This document shows positions 61,201-64,000 of a stretch of 64,000 nucleotides of DNA, piece by piece. The notes under the pieces are model-generated. The model saw only the letters and a program-made list of their open reading frames with translations, was not told the DNA's origin and ran no database searches. Source of the DNA: Congeria kusceri. Its lineage: Eukaryota; Mollusca; Bivalvia; Myida; Dreissenidae. The position numbers and the translations under genes were made by a program. The DNA is taken from positions 15,769,956-15,833,955 of the forward strand of contig CM051029.1 in the NCBI GenBank assembly GCA_027627225.1, in the 5' to 3' direction. Positions within the stretch are counted from its first letter, which is position 1. Each line of letters opens with the position of its first letter.

Positions 61201-64000
61201 TGCTTTTTGATGCAAGCAAATTGCAATTTTCTCATTTCTGACTCAAGCAAATATTGTACCATGCATCATTTTGATCCACTTGTTTTCAATAAGCCAACTT
61301 CAAAAGCACTAAAAAATAATATTTTTATAACACTTATATTTTGTTTTAATTGAAAAAAATAAATCACAAAACAACTTTGGAACACAAAAAAATACTGAAA
61401 AATATCTACCATAAGATCAATAAAATCATTTATCCCCACTGACCATGTATTCAACTGACAGTAATTATGTCAATCCAGTTTAGGAATTCATTTAAACAGC
61501 GTACCACAAACCAAAATAATCATAGTACTTCAATTTCTTTATAAGCATTGCACATATTAATGCATACAAAAATATAGTTAAATAAACCAGATGAGTACAG
61601 ATAGTTATATTTCATATTTTGTGTACATGTCACTTACATGTTTGATTTCAGGAGAAAATTGATATTAAATGGTTATAATTGGTTAAAAACAGAACTTTAC
61701 AACAAATAAGGTGATTTACTTTATCACCGTTAAATTCATTACACTATATAGATGCATTCTGTTTCCTTGAAAGTTCATCATTGCAGATACATTACTAAAT
61801 ACAGTATAATTGGTAATCTTGTTAATAAAAGCATATTTCATGTGTTTCTACTGGCTAGATATAACTGAGTACTATCATAGAAAATGTCCTGTCTGGGTTG
61901 TTTACTTGCTTGTATAAATAACGCTATGTTACTGATTTCACTTATTCCAAAATGTAGCTGCTGGGTGTGTCCATACATTTCAAAATTGTCATATTGTCAC
62001 AGTTCAGGCACCTAAAAATATATGTATTTCTTTCTGATCACTTCTCAAGTTTGTACGAGATTATGTGTTTTCAAAATAGTCTAATTTCCCTATATCGCAT
62101 TTGTTATAATGACGGTTACATTAACATTATAATTATATTAATATATAAAAAATAAATATTTTTAATATTATTATATACATTTTATATGGGAAATATATCA
62201 AAGCATTATTCAAAGCTATATAAATGTATAACCAGTTATAAAATATATGTGCTTCAAATACATTATTATGGTATTGCAAGTTCAGGACACAGAAGCTGAA
62301 AACAGCTTAAAATTGCCACAGTACATGATGGTAAATTCAACCTGTGTTCCTTTCATTTGTCATAGTATCATAGTCATATTTACATAAAACTGGCAGTCTT
62401 TCATTTTATTCTTGGATAATATTTGGTTGGTCTGCCAGATTATTTACACTCGAGTCGAGTTTCTAAACTGAAAGTTCTCATTGAGCTCTTGTAGGGATAC
62501 CAGTCACAGCCAGGTTCTTGTAGGGATACCAGTCACAGCCAGGTTCTTGTAGGGATACCAGTCGCAGCCAGGTTCTTGTAGGGATACCAGTCACAGCCAG
62601 GTTCTTGTAGGGATACCAGTCACAGCCAGGTTCTTGTAGGGATACCAGTCACAGCCAGGTTCTTGTAGGGATACCAGTCACAGCCAGGTTCTTGTAGGGA
62701 TACCAGTCACAGCCAGGTTCTTGTAGGAATACCAGTCACAGCCAGGTTTGGTATTCTTGGGGAGATGACCATATTAATCACAGACTTACAAAATTCAGTT
62801 CACCTGTAAAAAAGAGACATGTGACTAAATTTTAAGGAACATTTTGTAATTGAGCATGCGATGTAAGGGTAAACAGTCATGAACAAAAAGTAAAATGTTA
62901 TTTAGACTTAAATTAGTTGTACTAGTTAACAAGAATTATGTCAACTATTCATAGCTTAAGTAATAATATTAATGCTGCAAAAACACTATAATCAGAATAA
63001 CTTATGGTAAATTACTAATATGAAACCATGGACATTAGATAAAAGTGAATGAATAAAATGAAACAAATGGTATAATAATAATAATAAGAAGAAGAAGAAA
63101 TGAAGAAGAAGAAATAACAAAAAATACTATTGTATTGCATATATTTAATTATTGTATACAAATGAATGAACTGGATATACTGAAGAATATCATAATACTT
63201 TATTATAATAACATTAACAACACAAAATTTATAAAATAAATACATTAATTTACAAAAAATAATAAATATATTATTAAAACAAGTAATTTTACCAGACAAA
63301 TAAGGCCTTTTCCAAAGCCAGTAGTAAATTGCAATGGAAGCCCGTATTGTGTAGACATTTAAAAAAAATTATCTTTATTTGATTCTTCCTCAAAAATTTG
63401 TGTTTATCAGTGTAATTTAACTTAACATCTGTTTCACTATTAAGTCTAGTTTCGTTTTCAGTTTGGATAGTTTGTAAACACTAGAATCAGTTTCGCTACC
63501 AGATTATAATTTCTTGGACTTATATTTGCATAGTAAGCCTTTTGGATAATAGGTCAAAATGCCTGTAAAATATACATCTACCTTTCCTCATTTATCATCA
63601 GTTCGACATAAAATGTGGTGCTATTTCAACGCGCGTCGTGTATAGCCCTATAACACAGGCGGATCACCGTTGGCTGTATCAAACCAAGATGGCTCCATGA
63701 TAGACACGAGATCTATCTTACGGAGCATCCCGGAGTTGTCGATGTATCTCGATTGCAGGCCCCTGCCTATTTTATATTGTAGTTACATGCATACCTTTCC
63801 TTTTCTACTATTCTTACAGGAGAGGGAAAGGTTAGCACAGAAGGACTTCAGTTGTCTCCATAACAACAACATCACTCACTGTTTGTTATGTATACATTCC
63901 TCTTTCTGCTATTCTTTCAGGAGAGAGAAAGGTTAGCACAGAAAGACTTCAGCAGTCTACTCAACAACGACGTCTTTCATCGCTCACTGCTGGCGTGTTC
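3839..64000 (+). CDS. RB1: Retinoblastoma protein (RB1) orthologue, partial multi-exon gene
   Basis: RB is the nuclear pocket protein that binds E2F and represses the G1/S gene programme until CDKs phosphorylate it. Ten + strand exons are seen: 3839-3925, 5659-5790, 29374-29450, 32017-32127, 35184-35281, 36206-36274, 37446-37555, 38906-39044, 56835-57008 and 63921-64000. They carry AG/GT borders and joining phases, giving about 359 codons without a stop. The order matches vertebrate RB1: N-terminal helical domain, then the TPVR...MNTIQQL linker that opens pocket A, an NC..NP.ESI-like segment, LYYRVM, and an FSSLLNN..FHRSLLAC segment. The MNTIQQL linker is closer to RB1 than to p107/p130. The N-terminal start and the end of pocket A onward lie outside the window. 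Two introns are enormous (23.6 and 17.8 kb) and host other genes. An additional small exon between the second and third cannot be excluded. Confidence 0.92.
4307..4650. repeat. 30-bp minisatellite (about 11 copies)
   Basis: Unit ACATTGAGCACAGTCCTGAC CGATATGTAA, eight identical copies followed by alternating shortened units with TTCTGACC and TTCAGCAC. Being a multiple of three, it stays open in several frames; these frames are not genes. Confidence 0.95.
4920..5480. repeat. Dispersed repeat with 48-bp internal duplication
   Basis: Two or three versions of CACATGTCTTCAGGGTCATT ... CACTGACCAAGGCCC ... AACTC, and within it three tandem copies (5101, 5149, 5197) of an AAGTTTGCGTGCTAGTTCAT unit. 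Confidence 0.6.
5659..5790 (+). CDS. RB1: RB1 exon (2nd in window), N-terminal domain
   Basis: A 132-nt exon, acceptor ATTGACAG, donor GTAGGA, both borders in phase 2. It encodes FIKFSELMRQF...ISPLFHRFDR, matching the human RB1 helices around FFNLLKEI and LFALFSKLER. The following intron is about 23.6 kb and contains the TRIM pseudogene, the satellite and the transposon. Confidence 0.85.
5791..8179. other. RB1 intron sequence with repeat fragments
   Basis: Besides 6150-6745, a region 6950-7740 starting GCAAGTCGGGGGGGCCAGGT and ending GGGGGCGTACATGTTTTACA looks like another dispersed element that includes the GCAGGGTGCTGCACCCTGC word at 7507. Two copies of a 57-bp unit (ATTTGTATACTGTGTAAAGG) lie at about 7898-7995. 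No gene seen. Confidence 0.5.
6150..6745. repeat. Dispersed repeat, CTCCCCTTCGAAGAAGTGGG family
   Basis: Begins with CTCCCCTTCGAAGAAGTGGG, followed by three to four copies of a roughly 150-bp unit containing GAGGTCAACAGGTCAAAGGT and GTTTCCGCA. The words recur between units; no coding function. Confidence 0.65.
8306..8658 (-). pseudogene. Exon 3 of disrupted TRIM-like copy: C-terminal propeller
   Basis: Acceptor TTTTGCAG. It encodes RCAVSPTGDVIYVTNN-type and VHVTPAGQVLVCGNS repeats of an NHL-like beta-propeller and ends at TAG 8306-8308. It has three residues more than the + copy near the end (VGQLQDNNI against VGQDNI). The exon itself is unbroken; the damage is in exon 2. Confidence 0.8.
9041..9115 (+). 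repeat. tRNA-derived SINE fragment
   Basis: TAGCGCAAAGTGCATCTGC resembles a pol III A box and GGATTCAATCC a B box, about 35 bp apart, in tRNA order. The same fragment lies in reverse at 51255-51330, so it predates the duplication. No acceptor stem, so not a functional tRNA. Confidence 0.5.
10150..11147 (-). pseudogene. Exon 2 of disrupted TRIM-like copy: coiled coil and start of propeller
   Basis: Acceptor ATTCTTTCAG, donor GTAAGA. The first two thirds encode a heptad-rich helix (LQQLSAKLQTILEEIKKLQ and on), then the first propeller strands. The frame stops at 10358. The remaining homologous stretch (VQFISVNNGQ, LYVTDTTALYKY) continues in another frame to the exon end. Confidence 0.85.
11455..12298. 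mobile_element. hAT-like non-autonomous element (MITE), 844 bp
   Basis: Ends are CAGAGCTCCAGATAAG and CTTATCTGGAGCTCTG, perfect inverted repeats of 16 bp. Flanks TATACATG (11447-11454) and CATACATG (12299-12306) look like an 8-bp target duplication with one mismatch. CAGAG termini and 8-bp duplications are typical of hAT transposons. No transposase inside. The first 190 bp contain about four copies of a 31-bp unit around GGTTAAAGGGTATTTTACCC. Confidence 0.75.
12480..14456. repeat. 47-bp satellite array (about 42 copies)
   Basis: Unit GTATCAGTTC(A/G)CATGTGG then TATCCACTCGTATCTAGCGA and AGTATTGTG. Copies differ mainly by A/G after GTTC, T/A near the end and C/T/A/G in CCACTNGTA. Contains no coding potential. 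Lies in intron 1 of the TRIM pseudogene. Confidence 0.95.
14443..15722. repeat. Satellite-edge duplication split by 650 bp
   Basis: The end of the 47-bp array plus about 290 bp of unique sequence (14443-14735) is repeated at 15393-15722, including a lone diverged satellite unit at 15393-15440. The intervening 14736-15392 begins ACCGTAAATGTCC and has no open gene; it may be an inserted element, but no clear inverted ends were found. Confidence 0.65.
15751..16085 (-). pseudogene. Exon 1 of disrupted TRIM-like copy: two B-box-type zinc fingers
   Basis: Start codon at 16083-16085 in an ATGGCGACATTTTCGCAGTC context shared with the intact copy; an in-frame ATG seven codons upstream exists but is not shared. 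Zinc ligands visible: CSTC, CETC...CGKC..LH, then CEVHPDKKLKMFCDDH and CCTNC..LNH. There is no RING. Donor GTAACC follows AATCACAG. This copy lacks the donor-site array found in the + copy. Confidence 0.85.
16086..16802. other. 5' flank of TRIM pseudogene and repeat fragments
   Basis: Contains CACGTG at 16312-16317, shared with the 5' flank of the intact copy, then repeat words AGGGTGCTGCACCCTGCTCC at 16496 and GCAGCACCCTGTACC near 16731. A short - strand open frame at 16416-16649 falls in this repeat and is not called. Confidence 0.5.
16312..16317. promoter_or_regulatory. E-box CACGTG conserved between the two TRIM copies
   Basis: Lies about 230 bp upstream of the pseudogene ATG; the counterpart is at 47069-47074, about 250 bp upstream of the intact ATG, within otherwise diverged flanks. 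Function is inferred only from conservation. Confidence 0.4.
16803..18749. repeat. 78-bp satellite array, left part (about 25 copies)
   Basis: Unit GTCTGCATCAATGAGTGGGT... ending TTTAGGTCACCTTTAAA, 78 bp, copies almost identical. The main variants are TTAATATTAATG against TTAATTTTAATG and rare 1-bp losses. The array is interrupted at its TTTAAA by the transposon and resumes at 25371. Confidence 0.95.
18750..18766 (+). repeat. Left terminal inverted repeat of the TTAA transposon
   Basis: GGTATTAGCACTCTAAT, immediately inside TTAA at 18746-18749. Confidence 0.93.
18767..19669 (-). other. Transposon 3' non-coding region
   Basis: AT-rich sequence between the stop codon of the transposon gene and the left end, with poly-T/A runs and a short CATA/CATCT microsatellite at about 19397-19430. 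No open frame worth calling. Confidence 0.6.
19670..20493 (-). CDS. DEDDh exonuclease exon of the transposon gene
   Basis: Last exon, acceptor TTATTTTAG, stop at 19670. It carries exonuclease motif II (LAHNGRKFDFPVL) and motif III (HDAFEDVQALGRL); motif I (AFDLETTDL) is in the preceding exon 20669-20794. Active-site D, E, D, H and D are all present. DEDDh enzymes such as TREX-type and PolC-epsilon-type nucleases trim DNA or RNA 3' ends with two metal ions. About 120 residues after motif III are unassigned. Confidence 0.88.
19670..25207 (-). CDS. Transposase fused to DEDDh 3'-5' exonuclease, nine exons, 971 aa
   Basis: Exons in transcript order: 24778-25207, 24212-24392, 23886-23987, 23482-23571, 23066-23214, 21914-22734, 21075-21267, 20669-20794, 19670-20493; total 2916 nt, every junction in phase and no stop. 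Residues about 80-120 hold a CxxC..CxxxxC finger; about 140-200 an INTKLGTA...NNFLSTLNVPTIS segment; then an acidic linker. The core has ALDTAWQKRG (D about 305), CGTCQWW and HDCVHNHSGSARMME, DGDN (about 398) and FDKNHVVKN (about 420), and ends FVNEGRAYIPK, consistent with a zinc-ribbon-interrupted RNase H-fold transposase. After RRRL...LEGVSYESG comes an exonuclease: FDLETT (about 690), HNGRKFD (about 782), HDAFED (about 845). The first intron uses a GC donor (ACAG|GCAAGT). Exon joins are deduced by phase and need transcript proof. Confidence 0.88.
21914..22734 (-). CDS. Transposase catalytic-core exon
   Basis: 821-nt exon 6, acceptor TTTGTTTCAG, donor AAG|GTGACT. It contains CGTC and the H..C..H cluster inserted after the first catalytic Asp, the DGDN and DKNHVVKN motifs, and SLDYRVHSTAAFVNEG. 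Joining it directly to 21267 gives YIPK-ANTAAGLSPGYHT, a continuous family-like segment; extending the frame into the intron gives 25 unrelated codons and a stop. Confidence 0.85.
25354..25370 (-). repeat. Right terminal inverted repeat of the TTAA transposon
   Basis: ATTAGAGTGCTAATACC, perfect complement of the left end, followed by TTAA at 25371-25374. Confidence 0.93.
25371..26415. repeat. 78-bp satellite array, right part (about 13 copies)
   Basis: Same unit and phase as 16803-18749. The last two copies (from about 26310) are diverged (GCCACCATAAAGTGG, GAGAGGAAAATATG), marking the original edge of the array. Confidence 0.95.
26416..26769. other. RB1 intron between satellite and G-rich repeat
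   Basis: AT-rich, no gene or clear repeat seen. Confidence 0.5.
26770..27760. repeat. G-rich tandem repeat with G-quadruplex potential
   Basis: Diverged units containing GTACAGGGTGCTGCTTAAAA, a G-rich block, and GAATGTTGGACTAGTACTTG. A roughly 305-bp block at 27090-27394 is repeated almost exactly at 27395-27700. GGGGTGGGGGTGGGGGTGGG at 26812 and a 13-G run near 27725 are strong G4 candidates. Confidence 0.85.
27953..28359 (+). repeat. 68-bp array derived from RB1 exon 3 acceptor (6 copies)
   Basis: Unit starts GTCAGTGCAGTTGGATGAGA CAGAAAGTGTT, the first 31 bases of the RB1 exon at 29374 with one mismatch, and ends TTTTGTTTGTATCCTG(T/C)AG, its acceptor tract. Confidence 0.9.
28360..29373 (+). 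repeat. 39-bp array derived from RB1 exon 3 acceptor (26 copies)
   Basis: Exactly 26 units of 39 bp (1014 bp): GTCAGTGCAGTTGGTTGAAG TTTTGTTTGTATCCTGCAG. Each contains a complete polypyrimidine/CAG acceptor followed by exon-like GTCAGTGCAGTTGG. Open frames of up to 372 codons here result from the unit length being a multiple of three. Confidence 0.95.
29374..29450 (+). CDS. RB1: RB1 exon (3rd in window), N-terminal domain
   Basis: A 77-nt exon, acceptor TCCTGCAG, donor GTATGT. AG|G rebuilds an Arg codon with the previous exon. It encodes SVQLDETESVQDPKKLCWLLFLNAQ, matching human ..KVSWITFLLAKG. The segment from the FDR/LER position to this tryptophan is about nine residues shorter than in human RB1, so either the loop is shorter here or one small exon is missing. 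The acceptor and first bases of this exon are amplified upstream in two tandem arrays (27953-29373). Confidence 0.85.
29708..31784. mobile_element. AGCTCACCTGAG dispersed element, 2.1 kb
   Basis: Ends AGCTCACCTGAGCATAACGT and CTCAGGTGAGCGACCTAGGG are inverted repeats. The interior is about 11 diverged copies of a 150-165-bp unit with GAAACCGCAAGGCCCAGAGG and GATTGTTCAAATGATGCCCC. No coding capacity; non-autonomous. Class unknown. Confidence 0.75.
32017..32127 (+). CDS. RB1: RB1 exon (4th in window), N-terminal domain
   Basis: A 111-nt exon after a C-rich tract and TTGCAG, ending before GTAAAA. It enters and leaves in phase 1. It encodes VDILSRTEELIQTYHLLLCC and on to QLQSPF, matching human EDDLVISFQLMLCVLDY..LLKEPY. 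This is one of the most recognisable RB N-terminal segments. Confidence 0.9.
32190..32440 (+). repeat. tRNA-headed SINE
   Basis: GGCCCGGTTAGCTCACTTGA with TAGAGCACTCGCCC, then GGTCCGAGTCCTGG: A and B boxes of a tRNA-like head followed by CTGGCTGCACA and an unrelated body. The boxes are intact enough to class it as a SINE, but it is not a folded tRNA. Confidence 0.65.
32441..32520 (+). repeat. Truncated tRNA-headed SINE
   Basis: GCCGGCCCAGTTAGCTCAGC joined to GGGTTTGAGTCCCGGACTGG with the anticodon-arm part missing, then CCGCACAATTTCTTCTTCCT. Second, internally deleted copy of the same family. Confidence 0.6.
32546..33218. repeat. 67-bp minisatellite (10 copies)
   Basis: Unit AGTCTTGATATTCCTAAGCA GTTTAGATTCATGTCTTACC CAGCAAGTCATTGAATGGTG TTTTTGT, nearly identical copies. 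Not derived from a neighbouring exon. Confidence 0.95.
33219..34739. other. RB1 intron without recognisable gene
   Basis: AT-rich. Short open frames at 33945-34262 and 34463-34669 have no domain features and are not called. A CCGGC-containing stretch at 33770-33920 may be repeat-derived. Confidence 0.5.
34740..35155. repeat. About 31-bp diverged minisatellite (13 copies)
   Basis: Unit GACTTTGTAAAATTTGTCAC AGAAGAAAGGT, with length variants of 25-32 bp, ending 28 bp before the RB1 exon at 35184. Confidence 0.85.
35184..35281 (+). CDS. RB1: RB1 exon (5th in window), N-terminal domain
   Basis: A 98-nt exon, acceptor TTTATTCCAG, donor GTAGGC; it enters in phase 1 and ends in phase 0. It encodes DSLKLERSAIGGSPPSLNFV and ends KFHTSLDE. 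The GGSPP stretch sits where human RB1 has the NGSPRTP phosphorylation loop: one SP site is kept and the TP is lost. The tail aligns to IIEVLCKEHECNIDE. Confidence 0.85.
35282..36205. other. RB1 intron
   Basis: GTAGGC...TTTTTCAG, AT-rich, nothing further recognised. Confidence 0.6.
36206..36274 (+). CDS. RB1: RB1 exon (6th in window), N-terminal domain
   Basis: A 69-nt phase-0 exon (23 codons), acceptor TTTTTCAG, donor GTAAGT. It encodes LKVMQTSTQPYFESLKSANG, aligning to human VKNVYFKNFIPFMNSLGL. Too short to stand out as an open frame; identified by phase and alignment. Confidence 0.8.
36450..36765. repeat. Dispersed repeat fragment in RB1 intron
   Basis: Two versions of GTCCAACAGTTTTTATCCAA TCTTCACC.AACTTGAT, ending GTGGGGGCGTACCTGTTTTA CAGCTCTC. 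The end resembles that of the 6950-7740 segment. The small open frame inside is not a gene. Confidence 0.55.
37240..37325. repeat. 26-bp tandem repeat (3 copies)
   Basis: CACGGGGCCTGATGTCAATG CGGAAA repeated three times. Confidence 0.85.
37446..37555 (+). CDS. RB1: RB1 exon (7th in window), N-terminal domain
   Basis: A 110-nt exon, acceptor TTTTATTCAG, donor GTACAC, ending with two spare bases (CG). It encodes VTSLEDQYHARQKECGGLDE followed by LLFLQHEPTL, matching human ..[26 protein letters not shown]. The D-L-D-x-x-L/R-L-F-L-x-H-x-x-T-L pattern is diagnostic for the family. Confidence 0.88.
37600..38768. mobile_element. ATGCCCCCAC dispersed element, 1.2 kb
   Basis: Left ATGCCCCCACTTTAGAGG and right GTGGGGGCATACGTGTCAAA form short inverted ends. 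The interior is six or seven diverged units of about 150 bp with GTGCACCTGGGTATTTTGGT and GAAACTTTATAAACATATT. No coding function; open frames inside are repeat artefacts. Confidence 0.72.
38906..39044 (+). CDS. RB1: RB1 exon (8th in window), linker and start of pocket A
   Basis: A 139-nt exon, acceptor TTTTTGACAG, donor GTATGT. It encodes TPVTPVRAAMNTIQQL and ends LLREHFQ. The TPVR site corresponds to the human Thr373 CDK site that couples phosphorylation to N-domain/pocket docking. The last roughly 40 nt and the donor are copied about seven more times downstream (39101-40250). Confidence 0.93.
39000..40250 (+). repeat. Tandem copies of RB1 exon 8 3' end plus donor (about 8)
   Basis: The real exon end (CAACACAGACCATTTACAGC ...GAGAACATTTCCAA|GTATGT) is repeated at about 39101, 39645, 39755, 39860, 39975, 40090 and 40200 with spacing of roughly 105-120 bp. 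Some copies keep a donor-like CCAG|GTTAGT or CCTG|GTATGT. Later copies have lost the CAGACC word. Confidence 0.85.
40383..40420. repeat. GT/G microsatellite
   Basis: GTGTGTGTGTG followed by a G run; similar GTGTG/GGGG blocks end each exon-8-derived copy. Confidence 0.8.
40500..44070. mobile_element. Palindromic-ended non-coding element with TCACGTAA motifs
   Basis: A segment at 40570-40645 (CACTCGTTCTCATTTTTTGG, then TTTCCATACAAATTTATG) matches, with mismatches, the complement of 43950-44020, suggesting inverted ends. Inside, TCACGTAA (or its complement) occurs at least nine times between 40760 and 42390, often followed by ACTTCAA. An AGCTCACCTGAG element is inserted at 42432. No long open frame. 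The exact ends are uncertain. Confidence 0.5.
42432..43669. mobile_element. AGCTCACCTGAG dispersed element, 1.2 kb
   Basis: Same family as 29708-31784, with AGCTCACCTGAGCACAACGT at the left and ATCAGGTGAGCGACCTAGGG at the right; about five internal units and a GGTCAAGGTCACTGTTACTA stretch near the right end. Inserted in the 40.5-44.1 kb element. Confidence 0.75.
44505..45000. repeat. Three diverged 190-bp repeats
   Basis: GGCGGGGGTATTTT...CCTTATATGACTATATA...TGGTTGGATTTCGAAAT repeated from 44518, 44690 and 44850. Related words occur inside the 45-46.6 kb element. Confidence 0.6.
45003..46614. mobile_element. AGCTCACCTGAG dispersed element, 1.6 kb, composite
   Basis: Starts AGCTCACCTGAGCACAAAGT and ends CTCAGGTGAGCGTCCTAGGG. 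A second 5' end (AGTTCACCTGAGCACGAAGT) at 45545 shows a nested or recombined copy. Confidence 0.72.
46615..47320. other. 5' flank of the intact TRIM-like gene
   Basis: AT-rich; the last 265 bp resemble the 5' flank of the inverted copy. No obvious TATA box was assigned. Confidence 0.5.
47069..47074. promoter_or_regulatory. E-box CACGTG upstream of the intact TRIM-like gene
   Basis: Palindromic CACGTG in GGATCACGTGGTAG; partner of the site at 16312. Followed in both copies by a CATATGAG/CACATGAG word and CTTAACCT. Confidence 0.4.
47321..47655 (+). CDS. Exon 1 of intact TRIM-like gene (B-boxes)
   Basis: ATG at 47321 in AAAATGGCGACA. The donor is taken as the first AATCACAG|GTACCG at 47655 because AG+A completes the Arg codon of NHRQC across the junction, as in the inverted copy. 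Around 19 further AATCACAG|GTACCG-like junctions follow, so the cell must choose between near-identical donors; use of a later one would usually add repeat codons and stops. Confidence 0.82.
47321..52167 (+). CDS. TRIM-like protein: two B-boxes, coiled coil, NHL-like propeller; no RING
   Basis: Three exons, 47321-47655, 49201-50219 and 51824-52167, total 1698 nt, give 565 aa with no internal stop and matching phases (2 then 1). Residues about 15-60 hold CTTC, CEAC..CGKC..H zinc ligands; about 84-115 a B-box2 (CDVHKDEKLKMFCEDH, CCTNC, NHRQC); about 120-270 a coiled coil; about 310-565 a six-bladed NHL-like propeller. Without a RING it is unlikely to be a ubiquitin ligase by itself; relatives act as scaffolds or in innate immunity, and such genes are greatly expanded in bivalves. 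The gene lies in an RB1 intron on the same strand. An E-box CACGTG at 47069 is also present upstream of the inverted copy, and a poly(A) signal AATAAA lies at 52199. The exact substrate is unknown. Confidence 0.85.
47656..48505 (+). repeat. Array derived from TRIM exon 1 donor (about 19 extra copies)
   Basis: Units of 40-41 bp, GTACCGTAGACATGCACTAA CTGTGCTTTCCTTAATCACAG, with four longer 56-bp versions near the end. The CTGTGCTTTCCTTAATCACAG part is the real exon end (CAFLNHR codons) and GTACCG the donor. Every unit thus offers an exon end and a 5' splice site. Confidence 0.95.
48506..49200 (+). other. Remainder of TRIM intron 1
   Basis: AT-rich, ends with TTATTCTTTCAG. No gene seen. Confidence 0.6.
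49201..50219 (+). CDS. Exon 2 of intact TRIM-like gene (coiled coil, propeller start)
   Basis: 1019 nt, acceptor ATTCTTTCAG, donor GTAAGA after GGTCTACAG. Heptad-rich DLQQLSVKLQTILEEIKKLQ, then propeller repeats ICALSNGQILVADYYNKRVK and DLYVTDTTALYKYT. It carries the 17 bp that are missing in the inverted copy. Confidence 0.88.
50220..51823 (+). other. Intron 2 of intact TRIM-like gene
   Basis: GTAAGA...TTTTGCAG. It is colinear with the inverted copy's intron at 8659-10149 and holds a tRNA-like SINE fragment (about 51255-51330). No other gene seen. Confidence 0.8.
51255..51330 (-). repeat. tRNA-derived SINE fragment (duplicate)
   Basis: Reverse-strand counterpart of 9041-9115, including GGATTGAATCC box B on its complement and GCGCAAAGTGCATCTGCC. 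Confidence 0.5.
51824..52167 (+). CDS. Exon 3 of intact TRIM-like gene (C-terminal propeller)
   Basis: Acceptor TTTTGCAG. G+TA rebuilds Val, then NRCAVSPTGDVIYVTNN, VHVTPAGQVLICGNS, WSVCYNNNTASIIVGQDN, ending at TAG 52165-52167. A poly(A) signal follows about 32 nt later. Confidence 0.88.
52199..52204 (+). terminator. Poly(A) signal of the intact TRIM-like gene
   Basis: AATAAA 32 nt after the stop codon. Confidence 0.6.
52311..53149. other. RB1 intron downstream of the TRIM-like gene
   Basis: AT-rich; the 60-codon open frame at 52947 has no recognisable feature and is not called. Confidence 0.5.
53150..54360. repeat. Diverged 30-bp minisatellite
   Basis: Unit around AATATGGCTAAAGAACAACA CAGTACAGTA with many substitutions and length variants; a roughly 120-bp super-unit (GGGTAATGAACAATATACTA) repeats near 54060-54360. 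Remnants at 56676-56815 suggest the array once reached the RB1 exon at 56835. Confidence 0.85.
54361..54865. repeat. 60-bp higher-order repeat (8 near-identical copies)
   Basis: Two adjacent 30-bp units fixed as AATATGGCTAAAGAACAGCA TAGTAAAGGACATTTGGCTA AATTACATCACAGAAGAGTA, eight times with a single difference (CATAAG at about 54772). It translates openly because 60 is divisible by three; not a gene. Confidence 0.97.
54866..55241. other. Short unique stretch between arrays
   Basis: No gene seen. Confidence 0.5.
55242..56212. repeat. 44-bp minisatellite with hairpin core (about 23 copies)
   Basis: Unit ATGGAGTGTCAAGCAGTACA GTAATACTGCAGTACACATT GGAA; about seven units are shortened by loss of TTGGAA-type sequence. 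CAGTA-A-TACTG in each unit can fold on itself. Confidence 0.95.
56213..56834. other. RB1 intron before pocket exon 9
   Basis: Unique AT-rich sequence plus four degenerate ATATGGCTAAAGA units at 56676-56815. The 82-codon open frame at 56345 has no domain and no matching splice phase. Confidence 0.55.
56835..57008 (+). CDS. RB1: RB1 exon (9th in window), pocket A
   Basis: A 174-nt phase-0 exon (58 codons), acceptor ATTCACAG, donor GTGAGT. It encodes NCASNPERSITDRV, then SQRY-like EQRYRQASNLYYRVMKRLLD. It matches human NCTVNPKESILKRV and SQRYKLGVRLYYRVM of pocket A. The CTGGACATA|GTGAGTAG end of this exon seeds a 38-bp tandem array of about 20 copies immediately downstream. Confidence 0.93.
57000..57797 (+). 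repeat. 38-bp array derived from RB1 exon 9 donor (about 21 copies)
   Basis: Unit CTGGACATAGTGAGTAGTTA TGGCTGAACAATCATAGG. CTGGACATA is the last nine bases of the RB1 exon and GTGAGTAG its donor; the real junction is copy 1. Confidence 0.95.
58030..58800. repeat. 76-bp minisatellite (about 10 copies)
   Basis: Unit CTTAAGAGCTTTGTGGATAT ATGGCCCCTTGGCTGGTATT CACAAGCTCCTAAGAGGAAT CTTAACTTAAGTTGTA. The phrases recur singly at 57812 and 58970 (GAATACGGGCCCTGG), as part of a dispersed repeat. Confidence 0.95.
58801..59434. other. RB1 intron with dispersed repeat copy
   Basis: Holds at 59085-59190 a copy of the segment also present at 4180-4290 and, reversed, at 61165-61285. No gene. Confidence 0.5.
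59435..60340. repeat. 35-bp minisatellite (about 25 copies)
   Basis: Unit AAACACTAATGCAAACACTA TGTCACATCAACTTA with scattered substitutions. Confidence 0.93.
60341..62492. other. AT-rich RB1 intron
   Basis: Contains an 8-bp hairpin AGGCGATT...AATCGCCT at 60413-60436 and the reversed repeat copy at 61165-61285. Open frames at 61111 and 61967 are short and featureless. Confidence 0.5.
62493..62750. repeat. 29-bp minisatellite (about 9 copies)
   Basis: Unit GGGATACCAGTCACAGCCAG GTTCTTGTA, nearly perfect. Confidence 0.95.
62751..63819. other. AT-rich RB1 intron before exon 10
   Basis: Microsatellite of AAT then GAA triplets at about 63073-63118. No gene. Confidence 0.55.
63820..63920 (+). repeat. 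Diverged tandem copy of RB1 exon 10 start and its acceptor
   Basis: Positions 63820 onward repeat GAGAG.GAAAGGTTAGCACA and then diverge (FSCLHNNNITH against FSSLLNNDVFH), and the preceding acceptor tract TTCTTACAG is copied too. The period is 101 bp. No convincing donor follows and the reading frame continues into intron-like sequence, so it is read as a decayed partial exon duplication rather than an alternative exon. Confidence 0.7.
63921..64000 (+). CDS. RB1: RB1 exon (10th in window), pocket A, cut by window end
   Basis: Starts after ATTCTTTCAG in phase 0 and runs off the window after 80 nt. It encodes ERERLAQKDFSSLLNNDVFH then RSLLAC, matching human [25 protein letters not shown]. A diverged copy of its acceptor and first half lies 101 bp upstream (63820). 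Confidence 0.92.
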
